This document shows, piece after piece, positions 63,399-64,000 of a DNA stretch of 64,000 nucleotides (its first letter is position 1; the number at the start of each line of letters is the position of its first letter). The notes beneath the pieces were generated by a model. The model was not told the origin of the DNA, did no database searches, and saw only the letters and a list, made by a program, of their open reading frames with translations. Source of the DNA: Allochromatium palmeri (lineage in GTDB: Bacteria > Pseudomonadota > Gammaproteobacteria > Chromatiales > Chromatiaceae); assembly GCF_009720725.1 (NCBI RefSeq), contig NZ_WNKT01000016.1:1-64000 (forward strand), written 5' to 3'. The position numbers were made by a program, and so were the translations under genes.

Positions 63399-64000
63399 AT
63401 GAAGCCTGCATTCTGGATGTCCGCCATGCTGGCGGGCGGGTTGTCCTTGACGGGGTGTGCCACCTTACACACCGACTCATCGGACACGACGAGCACCCAG
63501 CTCGACGCGCCATCCACGGTCGCGCCCGACCCCACGACGATCCTCAAGGAGATGGCGGCCTATCTGCGTTCGCTCGAACGGTTCAGTGTGCGGGTGGAGA
63601 AGGTCACCGAATACATCCTGCCGAGCGATCAGTCGCTGCACAACGACCAGACCATCGAGATTGCCCTGAGTCGGCCCAACCACCTGCGGGTCGACTTCAA
63701 GGCACTCGGCGGCGGACGACAGCTCTTCTATGACGGCGAAAACTTCGCCATCTTCACGCCGCACGAGGGCGTCTATGCCACGGCTTCAGCACCCTCGACC
63801 ATCGATGAGACGCTGGAGATCCTCTACAACGAATATCAGATCGAGCTGCCCGTCGCCGATCTGCTGGCCACGGATCCAGCCAGCCGGCTGGTGCAGGATC
63901 TGAAGTCGCGCACCTATGTCGGGCGCATCCTGGTCGATGGCGTGCCCTGTCATCATCTGGCCTTCCGCACGCCCGACCTGGACTGGGAGATCTGGATCGA
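63399..64000 (+). CDS. DUF2092-type lipoprotein (partial, runs off right edge)
   Basis: Start ATG 63399; 200 codons are visible with no stop before the window end. Signal MKPAFWMSAMLAGGLSLTGC with a lipobox (LTGC). The mature part has ILKEMAAYLRSLERFSVRVE, ALSRPNHLRVDFKALGGGRQ, LFYDGENFAIFTPHEGVYAT and LVDGVPCHHLAFRTPDLDWE, the strand pattern of DUF2092 (a LolA/LppX-like half-barrel). Possibly binds lipid or protein in the periplasm. The preceding small lipoprotein gene is 104 bp upstream on the same strand. Confidence 0.8.
   Translation, partial: MKPAFWMSAMLAGGLSLTGCATLHTDSSDTTSTQLDAPSTVAPDPTTILKEMAAYLRSLERFSVRVEKVTEYILPSDQSLHNDQTIEIALSRPNHLRVDFKALGGGRQLFYDGENFAIFTPHEGVYATASAPSTIDETLEILYNEYQIELPVADLLATDPASRLVQDLKSRTYVGRILVDGVPCHHLAFRTPDLDWEIWI

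Overview
The window is a chromosomal segment of a GC-rich gammaproteobacterium. Gene order (yicC-gmk-rpoZ-spoT, hslVU with ubiE-ubiJ-ubiB), a stand-alone hypB with a His tail, a Gly/Tyr/Pro-rich exported protein resembling sulfur-globule proteins, a citramalate synthase next to thrC, and many small nucleases and toxin-antitoxin pairs all suggest a purple sulfur bacterium (Chromatiaceae). That assignment is inference; no rRNA or photosynthesis gene is present.

Bases 1-8,500 are a visibly AT-richer island with surface-polysaccharide genes on the minus strand: a small sulfotransferase, a glycosyltransferase, an FkbM methyltransferase and a 1,255-residue protein joining three GT2 domains and one sulfotransferase. 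It is broken by a GC-rich IS4-type transposase gene (1838-3429). That gene is itself interrupted inside its YREK motif by a ~256-bp miniature element; removing the element plus one 7-bp target copy restores the frame exactly. A second small palindromic element follows.

Bases 8,700-18,000 are a mosaic, almost all on the minus strand, of polysaccharide genes (a 950-aa triple-domain glycosyltransferase, a 478-aa sulfotransferase) and small mobile-type genes (PIN proteins, two DUF4160/DUF2442 pairs, an MNT nucleotidyltransferase with a remnant next to it, a truncated Rpn-type gene). Five dispersed copies of one 5' module occur here. The three longest carry a TATGAT promoter with an 18-bp spacer; all five encode an Arg/Lys-rich N-terminus. 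There are also two copies of the first ~30 codons of a wecC-like dehydrogenase gene. In most cases the small ORF encoded by the fragment stops on, or a few bases from, the start codon of the next gene. This is the main unexplained structure in the window.

Bases 18,150-31,200 hold an AAA-ATPase/PD-(D/E)XK protein, two blocks of glycosyltransferases (including two large fusions with opposite domain order), hypB, the sulfur-globule-like gene, an NAD-dependent epimerase and a DUF1631 protein.

Bases 31,400-64,000 are mostly housekeeping: thrC-cimA-glmS; a DUF4212/ActP-type symporter pair; a GGDEF protein; an EF-G paralogue; an L,D-transpeptidase convergent with and overlapping an Lpp-type lipoprotein; chorismate lyase; a Wzm/Wzt polysaccharide exporter; a CBS/DUF294 protein; ubiE-ubiJ-ubiB; DUF971; hslVU; spoT-rpoZ-gmk-yicC; a protein kinase; PEP carboxylase; a decayed toxin-antitoxin pair; and two lipoproteins, the last running off the right edge.
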